This document shows positions 44,286 to 53,900 of a stretch of DNA of 64,000 nt, in pieces. Each line of letters starts with the position of its first letter. The first letter of the stretch is position 1. The stretch spans positions 365,552 through 429,551 of the forward strand of contig CAJNDS010002281.1 of assembly GCA_905221605.1 (NCBI GenBank), read 5' to 3'. Source of the DNA: Symbiodinium natans (lineage: Eukaryota; Sar; Dinophyceae; Suessiales; Symbiodiniaceae). Position numbers and translations under genes: made by a program. Under the pieces are notes generated by a model. It had not been told where the DNA came from and did not search any database. It was given only the letters and a program-made list of their open reading frames with translations.

Positions 44286-44579
44286 GCCTTGTATGTAGGT
44301 TTAGTGTTTAGGGTTTAGGGTTTAGGGTTTAGGGTTTAGGCTTTAGGTCTGTAGGCTTTGGGGATTTGTTTGTGCATGTTTAGGGCTTCTAGGGTTTTTA
44401 GGGGTTTTTTCGGGTTTTTTTCGGGTTTTGGGGGTTTAGGGCGTTAATCAGAGAGGGAAATGAGGCCCTAAACCTTAAACCCTAAACCCGAAACCCTAAA
44501 CCCGAAACCCCAAACCCTAAACCTTCATAAGGTTGGCAGAGGTTGGGTAATTGAGCGTTTGAACGGTTTATCTTTGCAG

Positions 44580-44642
44580 CAAAACCCCTTCCCTGACTCA
44601 GAAGAAGCCACACTCGGGGTTGACCTAGACCCAAAAAACCCG
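44580..44642 (+). CDS. Candidate exon whose donor is the telomere repeat
   Basis: GAACGGTTTATCTTTGCAG is a strong acceptor. Twenty-one codons (QNPFPDSEEATLGVDLDPKN then P) end at CCCG|GTTTAGGG, so the first telomere-like unit supplies the GT. Phase 0 at both ends, in line with 44244-44285. Acidic. Product unknown. Confidence 0.5.
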
Positions 44643-44757
44643 GTTTAGGGTTTAGGGTTTAGGGTTTAGGGTTTAGGGTTTAGGGTTTAGGGCTTAGGGT
44701 TCCAAAGCCCTTGGGAGCCAGATCTTCCGCAGTTGTTGCTCGAAGCCGAAGATACTG

Positions 44758-44838
44758 GGTCTTGGTAGCTCAGTGGTAACCTTTACGCTTTCTGTCTCTG
44801 GGTTCCCTTGCAAAGTAACTAGCCGAAAAAGCGTACCC
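44758..44838 (+). mobile_element. SINE/introner-like element
   Basis: TTGGTAGCTCAGTGGTAACC and, 30 bp on, CTGGGTTCCCTTGCA. Closest copy to a tRNA pattern (A-box TAGCTCAGTGG, B-box-like GGGTTC), but it cannot fold as a complete tRNA. Related to 1556, 39517 and 58055. Confidence 0.5.
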
Positions 44839-45126
44839 TAAACCCTAAACCCTAAACCCTGAACCCTAAACCCTAAACCCTAAACCCTAAACCCTGAACC
44901 CTAAACCCTAAACCCGAAACCCTATGGTTTCTGGACCACCACGGGGTATATAGGCCCTCTCGGACTCGGGCTATCGGTTCCCAATTTTTTTGGGGTTCAC
45001 GAGGATCCTGGTCCTTTTCAGGAACATGTCTCAGAGGGTGTGGGCCAGCCCAGTCTATAACATAAAGAAGCCCGCAGGTTTAAATTGTCAGCCAATAGAA
45101 AAACCCAAAACCCAAAACCCCAAACC

Positions 45127-45380
45127 CTAACCCTAAACCCTAAACCCTAAACCCTAAACCCTAAACCCTAAACCCTAAACCCTAAACCCTAAACCCTAAA
45201 CCCTAAACCCTAAACCCTAAACCCTAAACCCTAAACCCTCCGTGGCCATGCGCTGGCCTTGCAGACTGCTAGGCTGCCTCGGTTTTAGGGGACTGGGAGC
45301 TGTGGGCTGAGGGCTTTAGGGTTTAGGGTTTAGGGTTTAGGGTTTAGGGTTTAGGGTTTAGGGTTTAGGGTTTAGGGCTT
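45127..45380. repeat. CCCTAAA / island / TTTAGGG
   Basis: C-rich array 45127-45239, a 70-bp island with GCCTTGCAG|ACTGCTAG, then a G-rich array 45310-45380. Confidence 0.9.
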
Positions 45381-45525
45381 AGGGCTTGAGGGCTTTAGGG
45401 TTTAGGGTTTGGTTCAGGGCTTTAGGATTTTAATCAGGGTTCGTTTAGGGTTTCAAGTAGGGGTTAGGGTTTAGGGTCTGGGTTTTGGGTTTAGGGTGTA
45501 GGGTTTAGGGTTTAAGTTTAGGGTT

Positions 45526-45627
45526 GGGATGTTCCCCCTTAACGATACTAGCAGTCCTAAATAGGGGTTCCAGTCGGGGGTATTATAATCCCTATTAAGG
45601 ACCTGCCCGAATAAAGGGGAGTATCCC
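45526..45627. mobile_element. Inverted-repeat element, family B (copy 3)
   Basis: GGGATGTTCCCCCTTAACGA at the left, AAAGGGGAGTATCCC at the right, with inner CCTAAATAGGGGTT/AATCCCTATTAAGGAC arms. Confidence 0.65.
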
Positions 45628-45856
45628 AAACTTTGGGTTTGGTTTGTGGTTTAGGGCTTTGGGGTTTTCGGGTGTAGGCTTTAGGGCTTCGGGTGTTCGG
45701 GCTTAGTTTAGGGTTTAGAGCTTTAGGGTTTCAGGGCTTTAGGGCTTGAGGACTTAGGGTTTAGGGCTGCAGGGCTTCTGTCTGTTTAGGGTTTAGGGCT
45801 TGCGGCCTCTGGCCGGCTCGAGATGAGCAGTCTGTTCCCGGCATGAAGCTCGGCAG

Positions 45857-46107
45857 ATTTTGGCCTGGCTGCCGAGCTGAAGAATGGCAAGCTTGCGCGT
45901 GCTGCGAATACAGTCTTCACGATGCAGTACAGGCCTGTGGAGTGCCACTTAGCAGGGAAAGCTGTGGTTGCCGTGACCGCCGCTTCTGATCCGTGGGCCA
46001 CCGGTTGCGTCCTCTTCCAGGTCATGGTCGCGGTCATGGGGTCGCCGATCCGGCTCGGAGGAGCCTTGTTGTGCCGGAGTGCTTTCAAAGACATGAAAGT
46101 CGAATGA
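45857..46107 (+). CDS. Ser/Thr kinase activation-segment exon
   Basis: GAAGCTCGGCAG is followed by AT-TTT-GGC-CTG-GCT; with a G from a preceding exon this reads DFGLA, the magnesium-binding motif. Then come AELKNGKLARAANTVFTMQ, YRPVE (APE-type position) and SDPWATGCVLFQ, matching the kinase motif SDxWAxGC of subdomain IX. The frame continues to TGA 46105-46107 unless CAG|GTCATG (46020/46021) is a donor. N-lobe and catalytic-loop exons were not found upstream. Resembles a CMGC- or CAMK-like kinase; the family is uncertain. A minus-strand frame over the same DNA is a shadow. Confidence 0.6.
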
Positions 46108-46109
46108 CA

Positions 46110-47317
46110 ACTCGTTTCAAGTTCGTCTGATGAAGCACAGGGATAGACAGCTGGACCGATTGCTCACAAACGAGCTGTTGGGTTGGGGACGTCGGGTCCA
46201 GGTCCTGACCTCAGCCCGCCACAAAGGAGGGTGTCGGGTTTAGGATTTAGGGTTTAGGGTCCCGGCTGGTCGTATGCCACCGAAGTTCTTATGTCTCGGA
46301 AGCCCCAAGAAGGGTAGCCCGATTTTGGGAAACCCCACCTTGGGGCTGCTGGTCAGACTAGGGTTTAGGGTTTAGGGTTTAGGGTTTAGGGTGTGGCTCG
46401 AGGTTTGAGATGTTTCTTGTGATTAAGATACTAAAAATATGTTACACGAGTAAACAAGTTATTTACTGTGTGACCGTACTATTTTTGTAACTTAAACAAG
46501 AACCCAGAAGGAGATAAAGGACAACACTTGCACTTGCCCTGCGCCCGTAGGTGCACCCTTAACGTTTTCTGCCCCCCCCTCCTCCGCAAAAAAATAGAAT
46601 TTGAATCTCTAGATTGAACCGTTTAAGGTTTAGGGTTTAAAGCCCGCTTTAGCCCATGTCAGCTTCAGCCAGGGCCACATCCAAGAGGGTCTTGGAATTT
46701 AAGCCCGAAGTCAAGGTAGTTGCGAGGGCCCAAACCCTAAACCCTACAAACCCTCAAAACCCTCAAAACCCTCCAAACCCTCTAACCCTATATACCCTAT
46801 CAGCCCTACACACCCCACAAACCCTGTAAACCCTACATCGCAAAACCCTAAGCCCTATAAACCCCATAAACCCTATAACACCGTCAAAAAAAACAAACCC
46901 TTTAAACCCTATCAAACCTTATAAACCCCAAACCCTATAAACCCTAAACCCTAAAAAAGCCTATTCCCCAATGCATCCACGTCTTGAAAGGCCTTTGCCT
47001 GCATCCTGGCGTGCTTGTGGGCGCCGGCGATGCAAACTTTACGGAGGCAGCTAGGGTTCAGGGTCTAGAGTTTTTGTTTGGCTTTGGTGTTTGGGGTTTA
47101 GGGCTTTGGGGTTTGGGGTTTGGGGTTTAGGGTTTAGGGTTCAGGGTTTAGGGTTTAGGGTGGATGTTTGGAGTTTAGGGTTGGGGGCCTGAGGGTTTGT
47201 ATGGGTCAAAAGGCATCATCGGATAGGGGCCTCCTGACACCAGTAAGTGATTCTGGCCTCAGGGTGGGCAGGGAAGAGCATGACGAGAGCTTGCACTGAA
47301 TCAGTCCCTAAACCCTA
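46110..47317. other. Spacer before the retrotransposon
   Basis: Scattered TTTAGGG (46363-46393, 47130-47160) and (CCCTATAAA)n-like units (46730-46960), plus AT-rich unique DNA at 46400-46630. No gene recognised. Confidence 0.45.
47313..47317. repeat. Target-site duplication, 3' side of element
   Basis: CCCTA here equals CCCTA at 56449-56453. On the element strand both read TAGGG, part of a telomere-like heptamer. Confidence 0.8.
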
Positions 47318-47513
47318 TACGGGGGCAACCGAAAGGGGAAAAGAACTCAACCCTGACAGTCGCCAAGAGTTTCACCCTGGACCAACCAAAACCAACAACA
47401 CAAACCCAAACCACAGGGCACTCTACTTTTTCTTTCAGGCACATGGCCCAATCTTGAGCCAAAATGTTTATCGGGTGTTTCACCCTTTCAACTTATACAA
47501 TGCATCCTCCGCA
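47318..47513 (-). repeat. 3' LTR of Copia element
   Basis: On the element strand it begins TGCGGAGG and ends CCCCCGTA (TG...TA rather than TG...CA). It carries TATAAG 17 bases in and a spliced-leader-like stretch ending CATTTTGGCTCAAG (47453-47474). Confidence 0.93.
47453..47474 (-). promoter_or_regulatory. Dinoflagellate spliced-leader-like sequence in LTR
   Basis: Element-strand sequence ends with CATTTTGGCTCAAG, identical to the last 14 bases of the 22-nt DinoSL; a CCG near the other end also matches its start. The same stretch is at 56388-56409 in the 5' LTR. Confidence 0.75.
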
Positions 47514-47525
47514 CTCCCCCTGTCC
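47514..47525 (-). other. Polypurine tract
   Basis: Element strand GGACAGGGGGAG immediately precedes the TG of the 3' LTR, the expected plus-strand priming site. Confidence 0.8.
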
Positions 47526-47765
47526 TGAGGTTCCTCAGGACACCTTTGGAGGTGCAGATTATTTTCCATTCTGGCCAAAAGCTGTTCTTTCACAGCCGCC
47601 AACCAAACGTTTAACGTCCTTTGGACGGGTCGTAGCCGCTGGCTTGCAAACCAAGGTTTTACGTCATCCAGGACGACTTTCCAGCTCATTGGCTGAATAG
47701 TTTTTTTAACCATTGAGGATCTTTTCACCTCACACGTAAAGATCTACGTTCCAGTGATTTGTTCC

Positions 47766-48300
47766 TCACCAAGGAACTCCGCGTCCACCATCCAGCTCTT
47801 TTTGACAACGCTTGCAAAGCGTCCTGGCCTTGGGCTGTGAATAACGCAGAACATCACAGTCACTGCTCACGTGCATACAGTTCCCACCCACCGTTGTATA
47901 CAAAGTGGCACTCATGGGAACAACCACCACTTTTCTTCCCCACAGCCATTTGTACAGCCGTCGAAGGATATACCTGGCCAATTCCCAGAGCGTGATTGTT
48001 GCACAGCGATATCAGCATTGTTGACAACCGTTTCAATACTTTGTGCCAGAACCATAACCGTAGATGTGTTGGATACCCTGCACACTCCTTCTTCTGAGCA
48101 AAAGAATCCAGCCTTTGACGCTTCTTCTCCATCCTGAACAGATGCCATCCCTTGAAGAGATGCAGCCACCATCATGACCGCCACAGCAAGAGTAGCCTTC
48201 TTCAGGTCAGTTCCTCGAACCAACATGTGGAGACCCCAAAGCGCCTTTTGCTTTGCATAAACCTGTCCGCTCATCAGCTTTGTCAACAAGCCAGCAATCT
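47766..48300 (-). pseudogene. Copia polyprotein C-terminal region
   Basis: Follows the RNase H remnant in shifted frames. The piece 48289-47912 begins LTKLMSGQVYAKQKALWGLH, a tail typical of dinoflagellate Copia proteins, with a hydrophobic stretch (LAVAVMMVAASLQGM). Another frame (47981-47766) carries GGNCMHVSSDCDVLR then CKRC, a possible H-C...C-x-x-C zinc site. At least two frameshifts separate these parts. Confidence 0.6.
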
Positions 48301-48483
48301 CATGTACTCACCACGAAGATGTGCAATTACCATATATCCACGGTCCACCAGAGACCTAACACCAGCTGCTCTAATTCGTAGATGTCTGGTCCTCCAGCGG
48401 CCAGCAGGGTACTGAATAATCGAACACGTCGACACAGAATCTGTATACAACACCTTTTGCAGTGCTTCTTCATCTGTTCCAAC

Positions 48484-50481
48484 CTAGGAGGCAATTATTG
48501 GAGTGCAAGACCGTAACAGTTCGGTCTGTTCTTTTGCACCTGTCACGATTTTTCCAAACGTCAACCCTAACGTTGGAGTTGCAGCAAGATACCGAAAGAC
48601 CTCTTCGGCCTTTTTCACCACAAACCGTGGCCTTCGAGATGTCCACAAAGACAGTTGGCTTGTACAAAACGCCAAATCTGGTCGAGTTTTTGCCACCCAG
48701 AGGAACTCCCCTACGGCCCCTTGAGCCGCTCTTAGAGAAGGAATATCAACCTCCTCCTCTTCACTGGGGGTTTCTTTCACCATAGGCAGATTACTGCCTT
48801 TTCCAGTTTCATCAATCTGGTACCCGCGTCGGTTCAGCAAATCTCTCACGAAGTCCTCTTGGCTGAGAAAGAAGCTGCCGTTTCTATACCAAATCTGGAC
48901 ACCCAAAAATTTCAGGAATCCATCTCCACAGCCTGGACCACAGAACTCAGGTTCCGAAGTTTTCCACTCCTTCCTGATCTGCTCCAAGGCTTCCCGGAGC
49001 ACTGTCATATTCCCGGCCATCAAGAAATCATCCACGTAAAGACCCATTGTCCCTACCAGCTCGCTTGCACCTTCCAGCTTCTCTTGTGCCATAATAAGGA
49101 ACAGACTTGGGTCTGCATTGGACCTCTGAAAACTCATTGTTCGTCCATCCTTTGACACCCAAGACATGCCTTGAAGACGCTGATCTCGCCACTCCACCCA
49201 TGCTGCAGGACTTTCGGCCAGACCGTACAAGGCCTTCCTCACAATCCACCGCTCCTCCTTGGTACAAAGACCCAACTTAACCGCCGCCCTTGGGGGCTGC
49301 GCCACCGCCAGACGCCCTTCTCTCTGCGCCCTATTCATCGGCGCCGTCAGAAAAGCTTTGGAAATGTCCAAACCAGCGATGATCCACTCAATATATGCCG
49401 CGTGCCTCACTTGACACCTAAATGTGGTTGAATCTAAACCAGGAGCGTGCAGCGAGTGACGACTAAGGGACCTAGGCCCTTCGTATTCTGTGGCCGCCGT
49501 TGACGAAATAAAATTGCCACATGCACAAATACGGGCACGTCGCCTTCCAGTCCCTTGCTTTCGGGTAAACACCACCAGACTGGGCACGTACTCAATCACA
49601 GGTGCATTAGGCTCTTCCGCCAGCTTGTCCAGCTTTTCCTGAGTTGTTGGTTCCACCACCTCCAACTCTTTTACCAAAGACGCCACCTCATCAGACAACG
49701 GTTCCCTCCACTTTTCAAGCTCTTGCGTCGCTTCTTGAGTAGGAATCGTTTTAGTCTGCAGGAACTCAACCTCCTCTGCTGCCTCAAGCGCTATATTTTC
49801 TTGCACCATCTGCTGAACTTGAGCTGCTCTGACCAAAAACCTCGACAGCTGTTCCTCAATTCTTTTTGCTTTAACCAGCCATTCTCTAGTCTCTGATCCT
49901 TTTTCTCCGTTCGACTCATTGGCCGATTCATGGAACTCATCCAAAACACAGCCCTCCTGTTCAGCAATTAGGCGTCGAATACTTAAATGCTCCTCCAGAG
50001 CCCATTGTTGCGCCTCAAAAACAGCATAGTCAACTTCCTCAGCAATGTCGTCCAGCGAGGTCTCTTTCAGCGTCATCTTCAACCACTTCCCTTTTTCACC
50101 TTCTTCAGCTTGTGGTTCCTGGAGAGGAAACTTACATTGGAGAAGGAAGCACCTGTCCTTGTAGCTCAATCGCTCCATAAAAACAGGCGTGTACCCAGTC
50201 AAGGATACCCTGTTCCCTTTCCAAGGCATAGGTCCATGCAATTTTCTCGGAAAGAACGACATGAAGTTCCAGTGGATGTTGACCAATTTTCCAGGCAACA
50301 CTTTCTTCCCATAGGATTGCTCCACCACTTCAGCTCCTTCCTCTAAAACCTTCTCATCCTCAACCCACAGCTGACCATCCTTATAGTCACCAAAGCCACA
50401 CACATAAATTGTAGCAATGCTTCTCGTTGTGACTATCTCTATGCAATGACACCGGAGCATTGCATGAAATCTGAAGAGCAA
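48484..50481 (-). CDS. pol: Copia reverse transcriptase (with end of 2OG-like domain)
   Basis: True coding in this frame starts near 50425 after a frameshift. Residues 22-97 of the frame hold the second half of an oxygenase-like double-stranded beta-helix (DGQLWVEDE; distal H82 in FFPRKLHGPMPW; R91 in GNRVSLTGYT). Residues about 140-290 form a helical linker. Reverse transcriptase spans about 300-600: TRKQGTGRRRARICACGNF, catalytic D372 in GLDISKAFL, KALYGLAESPAAW, catalytic YVDD at 482-485 and FLKFLGVQI. After TLGLTFGK the frame stops at 48484, where the RNase H first Asp and Glu segments should be; the third Asp (LYTDS) and WRTRHLRIRA appear just beyond the stop, so part of RNase H is deleted. 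Confidence 0.92.
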   Translation of the reverse strand: MLFRFHAMLRCHCIEIVTTRSIATIYVCGFGDYKDGQLWVEDEKVLEEGAEVVEQSYGKKVLPGKLVNIHWNFMSFFPRKLHGPMPWKGNRVSLTGYTPVFMERLSYKDRCFLLQCKFPLQEPQAEEGEKGKWLKMTLKETSLDDIAEEVDYAVFEAQQWALEEHLSIRRLIAEQEGCVLDEFHESANESNGEKGSETREWLVKAKRIEEQLSRFLVRAAQVQQMVQENIALEAAEEVEFLQTKTIPTQEATQELEKWREPLSDEVASLVKELEVVEPTTQEKLDKLAEEPNAPVIEYVPSLVVFTRKQGTGRRRARICACGNFISSTAATEYEGPRSLSRHSLHAPGLDSTTFRCQVRHAAYIEWIIAGLDISKAFLTAPMNRAQREGRLAVAQPPRAAVKLGLCTKEERWIVRKALYGLAESPAAWVEWRDQRLQGMSWVSKDGRTMSFQRSNADPSLFLIMAQEKLEGASELVGTMGLYVDDFLMAGNMTVLREALEQIRKEWKTSEPEFCGPGCGDGFLKFLGVQIWYRNGSFFLSQEDFVRDLLNRRGYQIDETGKGSNLPMVKETPSEEEEVDIPSLRAAQGAVGEFLWVAKTRPDLAFCTSQLSLWTSRRPRFVVKKAEEVFRYLAATPTLGLTFGKIVTGAKEQTELLRSCTPIIAS

Positions 50482-50896
50482 AAAAATTGGCTTCAGGATT
50501 GTGGTGCCTCACGAATGATGCCAGATATCGACACAGCCATGGCCTCCTATGGGTCTCTTTTGTAATACCACACACTCCACCATGAGTATAGTGGCCCAAC
50601 ACCAAAGCTCGCGTACTTGTGCACCAATTGTTGATACCACCTCTTCGATTCACCCTCTTTGGGTATACAATCCCTTCCAAAAGCTCTTCACAGTCCACGT
50701 AGTCATACATAGACCTTTCATACATCGATTTGGCTTTTTGTTCTTCTTTTTCCAACCGTGTTCCATCCTCGGCAGTCTCCCTTTTGCAGACCATATAAGA
50801 ATCCTCATCAGGGGAACAACAAGTTGGCCAATATTCATCACCAGGAACATTGTCCTCAATATCTGCATTTTCTTCCAGCTCCCCCAGACCCTGCAT
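50387..50896 (-). CDS. Copia polyprotein linker and first half of 2OG/Fe(II)-like domain
   Basis: Same polyprotein in a second frame. Starts after an A6 run on the + strand (50906-50911) whose length shifts the frame. Acidic start (GELEENADIEDNVPGDEYW), then LVLGHYTHGGVCGITKETHR, then APVSLHRDSHNE. HRD (H152, D154; 50443-50435) is the HxD iron motif expected about 65 residues before the distal histidine at 50238-50236. Frame shifts again near 50425, after which IYVCGFGDYKDGQLWV continues in the frame of 48484-50481. Confidence 0.75.
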   Translation of the reverse strand: MQGLGELEENADIEDNVPGDEYWPTCCSPDEDSYMVCKRETAEDGTRLEKEEQKAKSMYERSMYDYVDCEELLEGIVYPKRVNRRGGINNWCTSTRALVLGHYTHGGVCGITKETHRRPWLCRYLASFVRHHNPEANFFALQISCNAPVSLHRDSHNEKHCYNLCVWLW

Positions 50897-50903
50897 GTCA
50901 GCC

Positions 50904-53900
50904 TCAAAAAATTTCTAAGGGCGGACTCTCCCCCCGCTTGCGAAGCGAGCGCAAGGAGCCCACATGAACACGCAGTGAAGAGGCCGGGCTTTTTGAGACC
51001 AACCGATGGCGAACTGGAGGATCGCGAGGTGGGGGTAACGGAGGTCCCTCTTCATCAGCGAATCGAAGCGCCGGTTTTTTCCCCTTGAGACGATGCTCCG
51101 GAGGAGAAGGCTCCTGCTCTTCTGCCACCCCTTCCAGCTCCAATTCAGGCGGTTCCTTGATATTTGAAAAGATTGTAGTGCAGGGAAATAACACCAGTTC
51201 ATCCGGATCTTTTGCAGTCCCTTGAGCTTCCACCCAATAACCACCAGGCAGGTCATCACATGGACCCAAAAGAAGTGCAGGTTGCGTACGATCGACCCAT
51301 TGCCGACCTTTCTTCGTTCCATCCGGACCCAGCAACTCCCACGGACGACGTTTTACTTGAATCTGAGCACCAAAGGGAAGCAATGCTTTAGGATTTAACC
51401 CCAACTCCCTTTCAGCTTTGTGCCACCGTAACATTGACCAATGGCGAGCAGCCAGTGCCCAGTACGCCGGCCCCAGTCGCGCTTCCTTTAAGAGCGACCT
51501 GACACCGCGTTTGAATAAACCCACACATGCTTCAGCACGCCCATTTTTTTGCGGAACGCCAGGATCACCAGTGGTCCTATATATCAGACGAGTTTCGCAA
51601 AAGGACCGGAATCGTGCATTGACGAACTCCCCCGCTCGATCTGAATGGATTCTTAACACCGGATACCCTAGTCTTTGCAGGCGCACCATCATTCTTTGAA
51701 CAGCCGATAAAACAGTTGTCTGTTGTTTGTCCACAATCGGCTCCACCATGACGAAGTTGATCATACGAACAGGCTGGGTCAAGTGGTCCTTCAGTTCCTT
51801 CCAGGATTTTTCAGAAGCTTGTATTTTTAACACCTCTGCCTCCAGAACTGGTGCAGGTTCCACTGGTTCGGAGTCCTCCTCCTCGAAGTTTGCGGCTGCA
51901 TCACCGAGCCATTCTCCGACACCAGCACCTCCATCTTCCACCTGATCTTCCACCTCGCCCGTATCTTCCTCCTTTTCTGGAGGACGACCCACATTGGGAT
52001 CCAACATTGGAAATTGATAAACACCAATAACAGCGTGTCGCGGCTTCTGCTGGTGAGCATCTTTGGAACACTTATACGGACCCGCCAAGTCCAAGGACAA
52101 AGTGTACGCGTCCCCATGCTTGCGTCGCAAATGGCGACGCTCTTTTCCAGCGGCAGACACACAAATTTGACAATCCCTTCTGAAAGGAATGTGCCCCCTT
52201 AGGCAGTGATCACGGAAGGCTCGCTCATCGGCCGTTAACCTCCGTAGCATTCCTTCTTGTTCCTCCTTCTTTGACAGCATAGTTTCCCGTTCAGCGTCGC
52301 CTTCTTGCAACCATTGTGTCAACCTGTGACGTATTCTTTTCACCAACCCAAACGCCCATCGCGCCCATACAGAGGATTGGCCAATACGTTCTTCCAGGGT
52401 AGAAGCGAATGTTGCTGACCACGGAACAACCACACGAACTTGTTCCAACGATTCCCATAGTCCTGCGTCAGACACGAGGAAAGTCGTAGGCTTCACCAGA
52501 GCATGTCCCAACGCTCCTTGATCAAAATGTGCAGCGTACATTCCATAACGCTCACGAAAACATTTTACCTCCGGCCAACTCCAGAAGGTGGGACTTGAGA
52601 TCCCTTTCTGAGAACCATCCACAAGATCCTCAGCACTCAAGACCGTTTTGTAATTCTGAGAAAAATCTTTCCCTATGAGCTCAGGATCCCCAGGACTTTC
52701 CATGCCAAAGAAGACAGAGCTCCCATTGATGACACCAGCGATTCCACACCATGAATGCACCGCCATGTCATATAGGAAAAGCATCTTCAGAAGTAATATA
52801 CCATCTTTTTGGGCTAATTCTTGATGTGGCCAAGGAAGACTCTTTAAACCAAACCGTTCAGGCCCACAGCGCCGGTGTAATACAGGTGGACCACCGTCTT
52901 CACCTCTCAACCTTGACACTGTCCTGCATGGAGGTCCTCCAACCACAGCCACCACCTTTCCCTCAGCCGCCAGATGCAAAAGATACTTCCAGACGCTCGG
53001 ATTGTGTAGGTCACCACCTTTTTTCAAATCCAACTCCAGCACCTCTACATCCCGACTGGGAAAATGCCATTTTTGTTTTCCCGAAAACCGGTGAACCACC
53101 ACCCTTTTTGCTCGTGCCACCCGTCGCCTTTTATGACGGTTGAAAGGCAACGCAGCAATATCACCATGTGGCAACAGCTCCATCAGCATATGTTCTGGTA
53201 CATCCCCATAATACCACCGAAGGAATCTCCAACAAGCCTGGGCGAACTCCTCTTCGTTCGCTGACGCTGTCCGCGCTGCGCTTTGCAACGACGCTTTTAC
53301 GGCCACTTCATTGTCCGTATTCGGACACCCTTGAACCATACGTGCCACCCTTAACACTTGCTTTGGTGAGCACCAATCCATTTCATCAATGATCTGAAGG
53401 GCCACGTCTTTTTCCAAACAAGGACACCCATTCAGATCTCGAAAGCGAAGCTCTCCCAGAACAGGATGTGAGGCTGTGCACTTGCCACCACGCCACTGAA
53501 CTCTGAGACCGACCAAAGCGCTCGCTTTGCCAATTGGCACAAGTGGATCGACTTCTTCAGGAGTTACCAGGGTTCCACCTTTGGTAATACACATCTCCCT
53601 AGATCCAACAGTTAAAGACACCAACACCTTTTGCTGGGGAAGCTCTTCACCAGGACGAAGTGATCGGAGAGGATGTGATGCCCCCGAGTCCAACATGCCC
53701 ATTCCAGAACACTCATTGGTGTCTGAAACCCTGGCCACATGTAGAACGCATACTCCTCGGCCTTCTCCCTGCTTCGACAACAACGTGGTATCCGACGAAC
53801 CGACTCCACAGTCCGCCCTTCCATTCCTCCATTGAGAATGGGACCAAGACGCACACTGCCTTTCAGCATGCAACACCATCTTTTCAGCTGTCTTGTACTC

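Noticed and set aside
44758-44838. A tRNA gene
   Set aside because: A-box-like head and B-box-like motif are present, but no cloverleaf with anticodon arm and acceptor stem can be drawn.
45786-46094. Minus-strand 102-codon frame
   Set aside because: Overlaps the + strand kinase activation segment with DFG- and SDxWAxGC-type motifs, which is much stronger evidence.
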